Source of the DNA: Labyrinthula sp. Ha
Lineage: Eukaryota; Sar; Bigyra; Labyrinthulida; Labyrinthulaceae
DNA: 64,000 nt
Reading direction: 5' to 3'
Assembly (NCBI GenBank): GCA_015227615.1
Contig: JAALGZ010000042.1
Location: 124,001 to 188,000, forward strand
The stretch's first letter is position 1. Each line of letters starts with the position of its first letter. Position numbers and translations under genes: made by a program. Below, piece by piece: positions 31,301 through 43,850 of the stretch. The notes beneath the pieces were generated by a model. It did no database searches and was not told where the DNA came from. It saw nothing but the letters and a program-made list of their open reading frames with translations.

Positions 31301-34300
31301 ATTGCTATGAATAACCAGGCTTGATAATAGAGTTGCTTGACTGGTGTTGAAAAGGTTAAGTTATATACAATGATTTAACTTCAAAAATTTTTTATATAAT
31401 CTTAATCCCGTTTGTTTTTATGATATAAATTAAAAAAAAAACACTCGAGATGAGATGGGAAAAGATTCGTTTTAAGATTTCTCCATTCATTTTGTACTTT
31501 AAAATTAGCAGTGTAGTAATGGGTTTCATGATGATAGTACCAACCTAGTACTGTTTCCTATGGAAAAAAAGTTGTTTCGAGTAAAAAGTTTATATTTTCG
31601 CAATACAAACACAAATATGAAGCATAATAATGTTTATTGTACATATTTTTATGCTACATGGAACTGCTAAAAGAGTTTCTATCTCCATCATTGTAAGGAG
31701 CATTTTGCTCGTTATTCCTGAACTCAACATTTTTCTAAATCTTCCTAGAAAAAATATAGCCCTTTAGCTTGAAAATCCAATATTCTAAAGTTAGGTTTAT
31801 GGGGTTCAAACTGATTTTTATGATGTTACAAATTTTCATCTTATATGATTGCCAATATTTTTTCTACTTTTTTCTACTTCCACGGTTGTTCCTTCCACAT
31901 GGATGAAAAATAATATTAAGATGGGAAACTAGTTTGACATCCCACGTAAAAGGGAATAAAAAATACAATAAACACATCCCCGTGGAATAAGGATAGAAAA
32001 ATTGATAAGATAATATTTCAACAAGCTTCAAACTGGATCTTGATTGATTTCTACATGTGCAAGATGTAGCAACAAAATTTTGAGATTATTTATGAAAATT
32101 ATATATATATAACGTTCGCAATGGATTTAAAGATAATCAATCTCTATATTTTGATGGCGCTATTAAGATTGAAGACATTTCTCTTCATGGGGAAAGTGGT
32201 AAATAAAATTTATGGTTTCTAAAATCAACAATTTCAATAAATTTCATACATTTTTTCTCTTATATTATGATAAGTTCGTTTTCCTAGGTTATAACTTATT
32301 TGCCTTTAACTTACAGAGACTATAGCTCGTTCAGATATATAATTATGGTAGTTCAAAGAACTGGATGAAGTATATGTAATCGAGGAGCAAAAGGTTTGTT
32401 TTACAAGAAGAAAACATGGCAAAGAACTATAAAGAACAACAGAAACTTAGGATTATTCTACAGGAATATTCGACAAAAGGTAGAATAAGAGCATCCACAG
32501 TAGGATAAAGAAGGTTTTTAAAATATATTAGCATAAGTAATTGAATGACTCGTTGTATTTAATCCAACATAAATCCACTAAAATTGATACCAGTTATACT
32601 TATCAACTGATTCATTAATTCCTACTGATAACCAAAGATTATGCCTTAGTGAATAAATTTTGTTCTAGGAATAAATATAGCATTAAGCAAAGGTTGGATA
32701 TAAATTGTTCTTATATATCAGCAAATTCTCAGTTATAAATTAGAGTGTCTAAAATATAAACAAGTGACACACACAAAATTAATGATCTCAAAAAAATTCT
32801 AATGAACAAAGTACAGAAATCGGTAATAACAAGCCGTCTTAGTTTTTTTTGAAAAACTTTGCAACAGACTTATATTTGATCCCTTAGTCTGTATGATCTG
32901 ATCCTTACTTTAAATATTATTTTCAATATTAATTGGCTAGAATGAGTTTTAAAATATGAGAAAATTTTACCATCTAATGGATGTTTCATCTATGGAACGA
33001 CCACCAAATAACAGTGACATACTGCATAGTTGCAGATCATTAAGTATTACTAAATAGTAAATTGCAAGTTGACTCCGTAGGAAGCTTACTATATCGTGAG
33101 TATGAATTACTCAGTTTAACCCTTATAACTTAGCCAGTCAAAAAGGAATCAATTGTAATAGTGTATATATATATCACTTATGGAGAACGAATGTTGATAA
33201 TATTCGTAAAAAGTTTTAGAAGAGTTCCAAACACATTATTTTATTATATAACTTTTTTAAAGAAACGCATCTAAAAGATGTTGCCAATTCAGTGGAAGTT
33301 GTTCTTTTTTTTATCCCTAAGTGATCAAAATCTATAGATTATAGTAAGTGGTAGAGTGCCTGTGTAATACATTGGAGCACTAATTACTATACCAATAGCA
33401 ACTAATCTTCTTATTGCTATATTAGGTACTTTTAGTTTTCTTCAATAGAAATTAATTTAGTTCAAATCAAACTAACCACACAACAAGTACGAAACAGAGT
33501 ATAGCAAAATATTTGCAAGGGAATTAAACCTTATCTCTAAGCAAGAAAACCAATCCCCGTTACCCTATAGCCCAATTGTATTAAGTTGGTATACTTAGCG
33601 CATCAGAAATCAAGGAAGAACTTGAGCGCTTCTTTAAGTCAGCATATAATTTTATTAATATCTAAAGGACATTAACAACTTCATTAAATACTCATATGTC
33701 TCGTAATCTGTGTACTTTTTAGTTACCTCATCGGTGGAGGGGTCTCAATAAATATTTAGCATAATATTTTTCTGCTGGAAAAAAATTTATGACCTACCTA
33801 GCCCGTAAATTATGTACTTATAGCTACCGCATAGGAAATGATTATTAAAAAATGTGATACCTATTCTACATAAGTTTTACTTAGCCAAGAGTATTTCCTA
33901 AACTTTCGTTGGTCTTCTTGAGAACGGCACAAATGGCACAGCCCAGGACTATATTATCTATCTAAAAACGGGGTAGAATTAATAATATCTAACACAGAAA
34001 ATAGTAAAGTATTGGAATATCAACTCTTGGACACAACAGGAAGCGATTGTTTATGGTAAAAGACTTCATAAGATCTTCTTGATTTAATTTGCAGTTTTAT
34101 TTGTAACTTGTTTCCTTACTTAATTCTCCATTTAAATAAAAGACTCATTAAAATTTTATTGGTTAGACGCAAAAAAGATATGGGATATTTTGTTTTGGTT
34201 CTACAGAATATACCCGATATAAGAATCAGAAGAAATAAACAAAGAGTTCGATATTTTCTCTTATACTTCAAGTAAGAGATTCTTGCCTTGAGAAGGTTGA

Positions 34301-35649
34301 TGCAAACGAAGCAACACTTCAAGACGAAATGTTTAAAAGGCCACATCATCAAAAGTTAGTGTATCTTCTCAATAAAGAGTTTTAAATAATCTACAATTTT
34401 TCAAATATTGATTAACGAGTAAAGTTGCAGAAACATAATATGGGTAATTTGAAAGGAAGAGATTATTGTTGCTCTTGTCCGACGAATTAACGAATCAGCA
34501 GGTTAAAACAAATAAAAATTGCAATAACATATATCTTTGAAGATTTGTTCATCACCTAGTTTACGTAATTCAAACCGAGCTGTCTTAGTTTTCCTTATAT
34601 TTTTAGGAGTACACGTTTTCATTTGCGAAACTAAATTAAGTCTCAATATTATTTGCTACCAATATTTTGGATTTTAGCTACTATCATCGCCGCGGAAGAT
34701 TTCTACGTTACTCTCTAACCCCATTCCCGAGACCTGAATTTTTTAATATGCATGTACAAAAACTTCAATTCTTTAATTTTCAGGGTTTATTTCGAAACTT
34801 GTGAAATCGAACATAGGTGTAGCTACCCCATATTTGAATGCATCTCTGGAATTCTTTGCTTTGAGGAAGGAAACTGATATATATATATGTCATTTCCCTT
34901 TTCTGCTTAAACAGGAGAAGGGGTAAACTTAGATTCTTACATTATAGTTCTTCTCAATTAGTTCTGTTTCTTGTTTCTCTTATTTAAAATTATATGATTC
35001 ATTGAATTCTGAGATCTGATCAAATTTCAAAGAACCATTGCATTAGCGACTTGGGTATTTAAAAAACTACCATTTGTATGATTTATTATCTTTGTATATA
35101 GGAACTGCACTTGTATTTGAATGTTTCAACTCTTAATCGAAAAATAAGACTGTAGCCAATGCCATTCCTATAGATATAGTAAATCATTCTTGTCGATCAT
35201 ATTGCCTTCTTCCTTTTTAGCCCTTTATTGGCCTTCTTTATTATAGAAAAAAAAAGTCGACTTCATTGTATAATTTCTGTATTTAAACTTTTGCATCATA
35301 CTTTGACAGATGAATATTAGTATTTGAGTAAGTTTATAACGTAATGAAGGTCAGGATTATCAATTTGCTTTTGCTTATATTTAAGCCATTTTTACAAACA
35401 AACTTTCTATTCCTTTATGTTTTTCTATTAGATTTTATGTTCTAAATCATCTTTTTCATTGCAATCCTTTTGATACATTCTAATAAGAAGCATGCCTTTT
35501 TTGTGCATAGAATGCGGGGATAAGTTGTTTACATAGTAAGTCTGTACCTTTTGCTTACATTAAGTCAACGAAGAATATGTTTTTAACCTTAGATGATAAG
35601 GACAATTCAAAGAAAACATTTTAGTATGGTTGCTCTCTTAAATGTTAAA

Positions 35650-37260
35650 TTTTAAGTTACTAATGCGGCAGGATGGTCACTATATTTATCGTGAGTCCTG
35701 ATGCAGTTGGGCATATGAATAACTGAATAACAGGATTCTCTATCTTAGGAAGTCACTACACCAAACTGGTTTATTTCCTTTGCCCTTACCCTGTCACGTA
35801 AGCCAGGTAGATTGATCTGAAGTCTGTATCTTTATTGCAAACTTTGATCTTAAATTGAAGTGCTAACGGGTAGGTCTTACTAAGATTTCAACGGCTTGTT
35901 ATAATACATATAACATTACGGAAGCCAGGCAGCCTAGTCCGCATAGGGTGGACAACCAGTACCCGCCTAAAAATAATATGTATATGTTCTATGTCGATTT
36001 CTATTTTCGGTTTCGTAAGTTCTTTTTTCATTTGAAAAAATCGTTATCCAAAACAAAAGCACAACTTTAGAATTAAAATGGGGAGATTGATCTATCACGG
36101 CCCAGCTCATTTGAGGAATCCAAAGGCTTAAAACTTCGGGGTCCTTTTGCAGAAGATGTATGATTGCTATGTAGAGTATTTATTTGGTGGTATGTCGCTC
36201 TCGTAGAGATTTTGGCTCGCTCTTGCTATTATACTTTCTACGTACCAAACCGCCGTGTTGAGATTGCTTCATAAAAGCTGTTTCTATCTTTGAAATACAT
36301 TGTTCAATTGTTTGAGGTGTTCAAAATGTGATGTTGTGTATCATGTATCCTTTCCACCGGATAAATGGTTGTGTGTGTTAAAATTCACTTGGTAAAAATC
36401 TTAGAAGTTGTTCTTTCTTTTGTTACGAGCTTTGAATTATTTTGAGTCTCCTGGTTGGCCCTAACTTTTCTGTTATTTCCCACACGTAAACAATCATGAA
36501 AATGAGATTTATTTTCTAGCTTTCCCTTCGCTATCACTTTTCTTTCTTTTTCTGAAGGCCACATCTTTTATTTTATTTACCATTTAGACAAAAAGAACTC
36601 TCTGAAGCCTTTTCTTCTTCTTCACTTCTTCCTTTTCATAGCCTTAAAATTCAGTAACTAGCCATTTTAGTGCCGAGCAACTCAACTCTTGGATTCTTTC
36701 AGCCTTTAAACCTGTAACTTCCCGCAAGGATTAGGAGTTCAAATTGCTAGCTAAGCTTTGAAATAAGAGTCATCCGAATTTCCATATGATATGAGAGTCA
36801 ACGTTTACTGTAGCTATACGTAGCGCTCAGCTAACTTGTTTCTCTATAGCCGGCGACAGCTTCTTGCATTGTTTTTTCAAGGTATTGAACCGTTGCTCTG
36901 GTGTTGGGGTTGTGCCATTCGCCCTATTTGAAATTACATTGGCATCTTCAAATTCCCATTAGTTCCTTTAAAAGTTAAGAGAAGAAAAGTTTACATTTTC
37001 ACCTTTCATTTGATATAGCTTCTACTATTCCTTAGGCACCAGTTGTGGATTGATCTATCCAACTTCCAGCAGTGTCTTGACCATTCAACTTTCAAGAAGT
37101 GACAATCAATATGAAAGCTCCTCACCACGAAAATTTTTTCATATTTGGAGTTCTAGTTGCATATTCATGGTAATCTACCATTTGCCCTATTTTGAACTTT
37201 CTTCACTTATGAGTTGGCTCATATGGCCATAGTCTATTTTTCACGTTCTCAAATCAATTG
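35650..37260 (-). pseudogene. Possible decayed coding region, unrecognised
   Basis: On the minus strand several successive open stretches of higher-complexity composition occur, for example WEFEDANVISNRANG and RRKYNSKSEPKSLRERHTTK, with several breaks between them. I recognise no family, and it could be an old gene or an old mobile element. Chance open frames cannot be excluded at this base composition. Confidence 0.2.
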
Positions 37261-37612
37261 AGGTCATCAAAGCAGTTCAGAGTGCAAACTAACATACTTA
37301 TGTATCAAAATACCGGTTTAGTAACAATAAATAAATAGATACTCTCATAACTAAATCAATAGCATGTAAAAAAAATATTATAAAAGCTAACGGTAATTGA
37401 AGATATTACCGAATAATATACATAAGTAAGAAAATGAAATGATCATATGAGAATAAATCATGTCCTCTTTAGAATTCTTCAATAATTATGAACTGTATTT
37501 CAATATCTATCTCAGCCATTTCACGTTTAATAACGCTTTCTATGTAAAGTCCCGGTTTTTTCTGTGTATAAGAGTTCTCATTCTTAGGTCTCAAAAGTGC
37601 AGCAAACAAAAT

Positions 37613-38746
37613 ATGAAAACAAAGCAAATGTTTTCAAGTTCAAAGTCTACATACTCTTCGAAAGGATATATCAAAGTCGAAAGATCTGTAGATTTTATAA
37701 ACGCTGACTTTAAACCGTACCATCAGTGGACATCCGTTGACAGAAAACAATACGCAGCCCGTGCAGTAAAGAGACATCGAACGAAAATGAAGCTTGAAGG
37801 ACAACAAGCAAAAAAGAAATACTTAGTTGGACACGCACAAAACTCTTATAAATATCAAGAAATAATTAGCTTGAAACAACAGGTTGATATTCTTGAGAAA
37901 AACATAAAAAGTATGAAAGCTTTATGGGCGGAAAACTTTTTTCTTTCGCAAAATTCTATCTTGAGGAAAGAACTGGTACTATTGAGAGAAAAAAGGTTAT
38001 TGCTTTCAGAGTTTAAGAGTATTCTCTGTATCAATCCAAGAGTTGATCCACATGAATTTATGTGGGTTTTATCTCGTAGCAGTCAAGATTTGGTTGATTT
38101 CTTTTATGGTTTTAAACAAAGGAGACTTCTTTTTGTCGATGGCGTTAAAATTGGTTTAGAAAGAGAAGTATCTCAGATGCGAAAACAAGTAAACAAAGAA
38201 ATGACAGTTGTAAGGAATATCCCTGGAAGTATCCACAGAGTTGCAATTGACAGAAAGAAACGAAATTTTCTTCTAATGAACGTTTTTCTCTATAGTGTTA
38301 AGTATGAGAACCTAATCCAAAGAGTTTGGGATATCTTCTGCAAGCAGCTTTTAATCGAGAATTTTTATGATAATGTTCAGAAAATAGCTGATTTTGAAAA
38401 TAAGTGTTTTCCGAATTTGATTAATGACTGGAGATTAAGCAAAACAAACTCTAAGACGCAAATATTTAGTGGAATAGAAAAAAGAACTGGAAAATATTTA
38501 CTATTTGTTTTCTTTTTTTCTGGCAATGATAGGAAAAGTAAAATAAGTTGTCAGAAACTAAGGCTTGATGAACAAAGAGGAACATTTGTTCAAACTAGAA
38601 CAAAGTTTGTTACTTACTTGGAGAGAACTTCGAGAATGAATGATAAAGCAAGAATAAATATGTGCTTCCTAGATAGTGACCCTTATAATATGATATCTAG
38701 GGTATTATCCTGCTTGGAACTCACAGTCAAAGGAAAAACATTATAA
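37613..38746 (+). CDS. bZIP-like protein with long C-terminal domain
   Basis: A 377-residue protein, probably a DNA-binding regulator. The ATG at 37613 is preferred over one at 37460, because the 51 extra residues are hydrophobic, aromatic and unlike the rest. A basic stretch DRKQYAARAVKRHRTKMK (about residues 40-57) precedes a coiled coil (about 80-140, ISLKQQVDILEKNIKSM and RKELVLLREKRLLLSEF), the order seen in bZIP proteins. The basic region keeps Ala-Ala and Arg but not the invariant Asn, so it is a divergent or convergent version. The last 230 residues form a folded region, some of it beta-rich (GKYLLFVFFFSGND), as in the bZIP proteins with C-terminal sensor-like domains known from some protists. 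No intron is needed. Confidence 0.55.
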   Translation: MKTKQMFSSSKSTYSSKGYIKVERSVDFINADFKPYHQWTSVDRKQYAARAVKRHRTKMKLEGQQAKKKYLVGHAQNSYKYQEIISLKQQVDILEKNIKSMKALWAENFFLSQNSILRKELVLLREKRLLLSEFKSILCINPRVDPHEFMWVLSRSSQDLVDFFYGFKQRRLLFVDGVKIGLEREVSQMRKQVNKEMTVVRNIPGSIHRVAIDRKKRNFLLMNVFLYSVKYENLIQRVWDIFCKQLLIENFYDNVQKIADFENKCFPNLINDWRLSKTNSKTQIFSGIEKRTGKYLLFVFFFSGNDRKSKISCQKLRLDEQRGTFVQTRTKFVTYLERTSRMNDKARINMCFLDSDPYNMISRVLSCLELTVKGKTL

Positions 38747-39290
38747 ACAAAATCTTCGTTGTCACACATGTGTTTAATATAATAAGAAAAACTATTCTGC
38801 TTAAGTTTCGTTTTTAGCTAGTGTGCTAATCCATAGTCAAAAAAATGTAGAAAAGTTTCACTTTTTTAGCTATGCTTAACTAATTCTGAACCTTTTCTTA
38901 ACTTCTATGTTCTTATACCCTAATATAGAAATATTTGCGTTTTTAAAAACCACAGTAATGTCCCACTATGTTTTTTGTAGATAATCTTCTACAAATTCTT
39001 TCAATAGACCAGAAAAATGGGGACAAAACATGTGATAAACCCAGTACAAGTTCTTAACTCCTGACCAGCGACTCGAAGTTGTAGGAATTTTGTGTATTCA
39101 AGAGTAAACTTTGTGTAATAATATCTGGGAAGATGTCTGGTTAGCTATGAGCACAGGTACTTCGTGGAGAAAACACGCACTAAAAGAAAATACGGCTCTT
39201 ACCTAGCTAAAGTTTTTCATGAAAGTGTACTTATTTTTCCTGGGTGAAAAAGAAGAAAGAAGCTTTGTGTAACTTATAAATAAATAAAGG
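38747..39290. other. Intergenic stretch upstream of the 39.3-kb gene
   Basis: About 540 bases holding the end of the bZIP-like gene unit and the promoter of the next gene. Nothing specific is recognised; no CCAAT or CCGG palindrome was seen. Confidence 0.4.
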
Positions 39291-40358
39291 ATGGGGTTGA
39301 ATAATTTTACGCTATGTGAAAAACCTTTATTGTTTAACGAAGAAACCGGAGATTGTGATTTAACTGTTTTTGAATATTACAAACCTTACTCAACTTTTAT
39401 ACAAGTGTTTGGTGTATTTCTTGCTGGAATTTACTTATTTCTGCAAATTATTGTTTTAGCTTCTTTTTTAACTTCCAATGGAAAAAAGATTTTGGAAACA
39501 AGACAGACTGTTCAAAAAGAAATTACAAAGCAAAAGTTTTTTAGACTAAACTTATTCTGTTTGCTTTTGTTACTCTTTGCTGCAGTTTTTCAGCTTTATT
39601 TCTCTTCAAACGCATTCTTATTAAAACACAGCTTGCAAACAACGCAAGGAAAAATAAACTTTATTTTCGCTGGATATGAATATTTAGCACAAAGTTTAGC
39701 AAATATTGTTTTTATCTTAATAGCAAAGTATATGTTAGGTTTCGATCAAGAAGGTAAAGAAAAACTTAAAGCTATTTCAAAACTTTTTCCATTTATTATT
39801 TTTCTTAATTCTTTACTGGCTGCTTGTTTGGCTTATATTATTTGGAATGAATACTTAAATCTTGCATACAGTATAACTCTTTTAGTAGGTATATTCAACA
39901 TAAATGGAATTATTGTTTCTTTATATTTTTTTAAAACTCTTAACTTTGTATTAAAAAATTTACAAGAACTAATCAGAAACTTTGAAAAAGGAATTGTTGA
40001 AAATCCAAATATAAATAAATTTCATACTCTTTATATCAAACTTGAATTATACAAGAAATCTATTATTCTTCAAAATATAGTCTTGCATGTGGTTTCCATT
40101 TCTATAGTAGCACCACCTCAATATAATTGTCAAAATTGGAACCTTCTATTACAAGCAGTTATGTCTTCTACAGCTCCTTTTTCTCTTTTTCCTGTGCTTT
40201 TACTTTACAGCAGATACATTTTACCCAAAAGTGAAGTTTGTTTTACATATATTGGAAATGGAAAAGTATTTAGTGAAGGAAAACCACTTGTTTTAACTTC
40301 TATTCTTGCTACACAATCAGAGACAAAATATATACCTCAGCATAGACCTTCACTTTAA
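39291..40358 (+). CDS. Seven-helix membrane protein, family 1, copy B
   Basis: Paralogue of the gene at 25510, 355 residues, colinear over the whole length. The N-terminal ectodomain is NNFTLCEKPLLFNEETGDCD, with the same pair of cysteines and an N-glycosylation sequon (Asn-Phe-Thr) absent from copy A. About seven hydrophobic segments follow (near 33-55, 84-106, 119-145, 166-185, 190-214, 253-275 and 283-308). The C-tail ends QHRPSL, again with PSL as in copy A. Overall identity looks low (perhaps a quarter), so the duplication is old and both copies are held by selection. The role is unknown; a receptor or sensor is inferred from topology only. Codon use is AT-rich like its neighbours. Confidence 0.7.
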   Translation: MGLNNFTLCEKPLLFNEETGDCDLTVFEYYKPYSTFIQVFGVFLAGIYLFLQIIVLASFLTSNGKKILETRQTVQKEITKQKFFRLNLFCLLLLLFAAVFQLYFSSNAFLLKHSLQTTQGKINFIFAGYEYLAQSLANIVFILIAKYMLGFDQEGKEKLKAISKLFPFIIFLNSLLAACLAYIIWNEYLNLAYSITLLVGIFNINGIIVSLYFFKTLNFVLKNLQELIRNFEKGIVENPNINKFHTLYIKLELYKKSIILQNIVLHVVSISIVAPPQYNCQNWNLLLQAVMSSTAPFSLFPVLLLYSRYILPKSEVCFTYIGNGKVFSEGKPLVLTSILATQSETKYIPQHRPSL

Positions 40359-41673
40359 AAGATTTAAGATATTTTTTCTCCAAGAAATCATCCAGAATAT
40401 TTTTTACGTTTTGAGCAAATATTTGTGTTTTATTGAATACTTGTCCAATAATTGGAATTCTACACATGGATAAACTATATATTTTTTTGTCAGTATTTTT
40501 TTTCTATTTCTTTTACACTACAATTTTATTTTTTTGAGTTTTGTTTTCAGCAGTTATTATTTTTATGAGGTTACTTTTTGGTTTTGCAAACTTGTTTCTA
40601 TGTGTTTGTTTTTACCAAATGGCTAGTAAGAAATAAACTATTTAGTGCTGAATATTAGTTTATTTTATTTATACTTTAAATACCTAGTTTGGCCAGAAAT
40701 AATTAAGTGTTTAAGAGTTTGAGAAAGTGATACATAAATTCTTACGTCGTAGAATAGTTTACTTCAAAACTGTATTCTTGTTTTGGATGATCCTAATCAA
40801 ATAAGACTCTGTTTCTCCTAGTTGTATTTGAATTCTTGTTATTGCAATGACTAAGGGCACTGGATCATTAGCTATTGAATTTAGTATATTTATTTGATCT
40901 ACCAAACAAATAGTTAATAAGAATATATAATCTGAAAAGAAATCGTATGTATTCTCCTTCCAGTTTCAGCCTTAAGAAACAAACTCTGCATCAATATTAA
41001 AACCATTAAGATGTGAATAATTGGACATTAAAATATTCACAACCATGAAATACTGTAAATTCTGTTGATTACTTTCAAATTGTAACCTAATGAGCTTGTC
41101 AAACTTAGCAAAAGATCTTTTCGATACAAGATGAAGCAATTGCTTTGAATCTTAAAGTTCTGTCTCTCCGACTGGAAAATGGTATCATATGGCCCGAAGA
41201 AATTTATGTCTAGTTTAGGGATGCTAACATTTAGTTATAAAAGCAGAGAAGACTATCTTCTGTTTTCTCGAAATGAAGAAGAAAAATCAGGTTATTATTT
41301 AGTTACTATAGACATTTTCTTGGTATGTTTTGGAGCTTACTGCAGGGTTTACACCAAGGTAAAAATTACTGTCAATCCCACAAGTTAAAAACTATTTTAT
41401 TTTATCTCAGAAATTAGTTTTTTGTCTCCGGAGTCAAAGCCTCTAATTTCTGAGTCGATAATTCAATCTCCCTAAATCGAGGTCCCAATAAACAAACCAA
41501 TACGAAATTAATCGCACCATATGAAAATAGCGCTGGAAGTTTAAAATGCTCTATTAAGAAGAACAAGATGTCTATTCTTAAATGGGAAACTAGGAACAGA
41601 TGCTTTACGAGCATTCAGAGCATAAACAATGATTCATATCAACTCAGAATTACCAAATTGCATCAGATGAGAT

Positions 41674-42039
41674 ATGGATGAAGATAGTACTGCACCAAAA
41701 AATATATTTTCAGTTAAAGAAGTACAGGATTCTTATGCTAAGATAGAATGGTTATTTAGAGATCAACAGAATATTTTAGTTTCTTCTCTGCGCATAGAGC
41801 ATTTTGAATTGGAAACGAATCATTTCAAATTGCAACTGAATGTGTATACTAGTGTCAGAGGAACTACTATATTATGTAAAACTTATACGTGCTCAGGTTT
41901 ATCGCACCATAAATCGGCATATTCTTTAAACTGTTTTAGTTTTTCTCATTCAAAAGTTCTGGGAGCATACATGGATTTTTTCTGGCTTCAATTTAGAAAA
42001 ATTATATTATTGGGCATGATTCAGAGCTTGAGATATTAA
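41674..42039 (+). CDS. Hypothetical 121-residue frame, doubtful
   Basis: ATG-started frame beginning MDEDSTAPKNIFSVKEVQDS, hydrophilic and plausible for about 60 residues and then Ser/His/Phe-rich. No family resemblance. It may be a piece of an older gene or a chance frame; nothing in its surroundings supports expression. Confidence 0.2.
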   Translation: MDEDSTAPKNIFSVKEVQDSYAKIEWLFRDQQNILVSSLRIEHFELETNHFKLQLNVYTSVRGTTILCKTYTCSGLSHHKSAYSLNCFSFSHSKVLGAYMDFFWLQFRKIILLGMIQSLRY

Positions 42040-42049
42040 AGTCAAGCAA

Positions 42050-43850
42050 TAGGATTTAAGTTGAAACTTCAAGAACCGGAAGGGTCGATCAAGAAGATTG
42101 TATTTTTGGGAAATCCTTGGCATGAAGAAAAAAAATTTTCTCCTCCTTCCTGTATACTTTTGTTTTCCTTGGTTCTTTAAACTTAAGTCTAAATTCAACC
42201 AAGATTGGCTTTAACTCTCCAAAGTTTCCATCTAGATTACCTTCTATCATGATTCACATTTTACGTATGGTAGCATAGATTCTCTTGCGGTGCCCTTCAA
42301 ATTGCTTAAATTCCATACATAAGATCGTACTCTCAGCAAACAGCATTGTGTATTTCCCCTCTGATATTCTTGAAGCACTGTTCATGTTGAATCCTGTTAA
42401 TTTATATAGAACTCAAATACTAACTCCATTTCAGTATCTAAGTTTCCTGATACTCTGAGTGCAGGTTTATAGAGAGGATCTTCCTGGTATCTCCATCAGC
42501 TCATCAAATTTTTCTTCTTCACATACTATACCCAATCCCGGAAACATACTCTAGCCAAGTACTTACATGAAATATAACCCCTCCTCTAAGGAGATCAGTT
42601 ACACACAGGATATGGCTCCCTATCGTTGTTTCAATCTGAAACATGTATATTTTTTTTATTTAGTAGTGGTATAGGACACTAAATATTTACTGGTATTAAG
42701 CACCTTTGTAATCAAGTATCCATTCACCAGTTTTCTCTCAGTTAAAATCAGAGTGTGTAGCTCTTCGCAATTACTGTCATTAATTTATGGCTACTTATTT
42801 ATTTTGTTTAAAGCTCTTTCAATATTTCTGCACAAATTTAATTCATGGTGGCAAATTGGCTGATACGTTATGCAGGTTATTGCGATCTGCTTCAAAGTGC
42901 TTATTTTTTTAGTTGGATTATAAAACAACCCCAGTCGTTGTGTCACTGAATCCGAGAAAGTATAAAAAACACAATCTGTACGCCTAAGAAATAAATTTTA
43001 TCTATTTTCTAGATGATAATAACTACTTTTTTCGGTAAGTTTCTAAAGCAAATCCTCAAAAAACTTATCAAGGTCAGATGTTCTGTTGAGATCTAAAATG
43101 AAGACTTCTACTAGACTTCTTCTAAACTCTATTCGTTTGTTAACCCTTATATCTTTTTAATTACCTTGTCTCTTTAACTTCGAGGTGTTACAAGGGAATG
43201 CATTTTCAAAAAACGTTACTTTCTGCCCAAATGGTTAATCTAAACATCATTATAACGCATTTTCTAAAAGATAACGATATCTCTGCATGTCTATGTTAGA
43301 GCAGTGAACTAACCCAGCCTAACAAGCAGAAACAATTTGACTCAGAAGATGCTATGTCTATGTGGTATGTGACACTTTATATTCTATTGCAGCTTTAGCT
43401 GAGGCAGTCCTGCCATCTGACATCATTTCCAGAGCCTTCGATAGTTCTAGCGCTATAGAAGCTCCTACAAAACACCGGACCGCCGATTCGCCATTAGTGT
43501 ATAACAAAACCCAATTCTTTAAATAAAACAATCGACACCTATGTCAAACATAGCAATAGCTCGATACCTGACTAGACCATGAAACGTATTGCTTTAGCTA
43601 CAGGCTTTATAAACTTCTGGCTCATTCCTTTTTAAGGGCTGCTGAAATAGAATCCAGCTAATAGCTGTGTTTCCTGCCATAGAATTTTCACTAACACCTC
43701 TAACTTTTCACTTTATGGTAGAGCTTTGGTGCCAGAACAAATAAAACTAGTGATATTTTTATCGCCTAACTCTCCATCTCTCTCGCTCTTAGTACACTCT
43801 TCGTCTAGTTTTTTTCACGGAATCATCATTCTTAGAAAGCATTAATTTGG
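42050..43850 (-). pseudogene. Possible decayed gene of unrecognised family
   Basis: On the minus strand a series of open stretches in changing frames runs for about 1.8 kb. Several read like ordinary protein, for example ISEGKYTMLFAESTILCMEF, EGHRKRIYATIRKM, IVCEEEKFDELMEIPG and FVGASIALELSKALEMM. All lie on one strand in a row, which favours one decayed gene with several breaks over chance. I cannot name the family, and tiny introns could account for some of the frame changes. Confidence 0.28.

Larger units (their letters stand above)
26503..37612. other. 11-kb gene desert
   Basis: No gene is recognised over about 11 kb of very AT-rich sequence. All open frames are near the length expected by chance and lack family resemblance. 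It holds an inverted repeat near 28.2-28.3 kb and, at about 35.65-37.26 kb on the minus strand, a stretch that may be decayed coding sequence; both are listed separately. No tandem satellite was seen. Confidence 0.5.

Noticed and set aside
37460-37612. Start of the bZIP-like gene at 37460
   Set aside because: The 51 residues it would add are aromatic and hydrophobic like translated intergenic DNA, and a good ATG follows at 37613.
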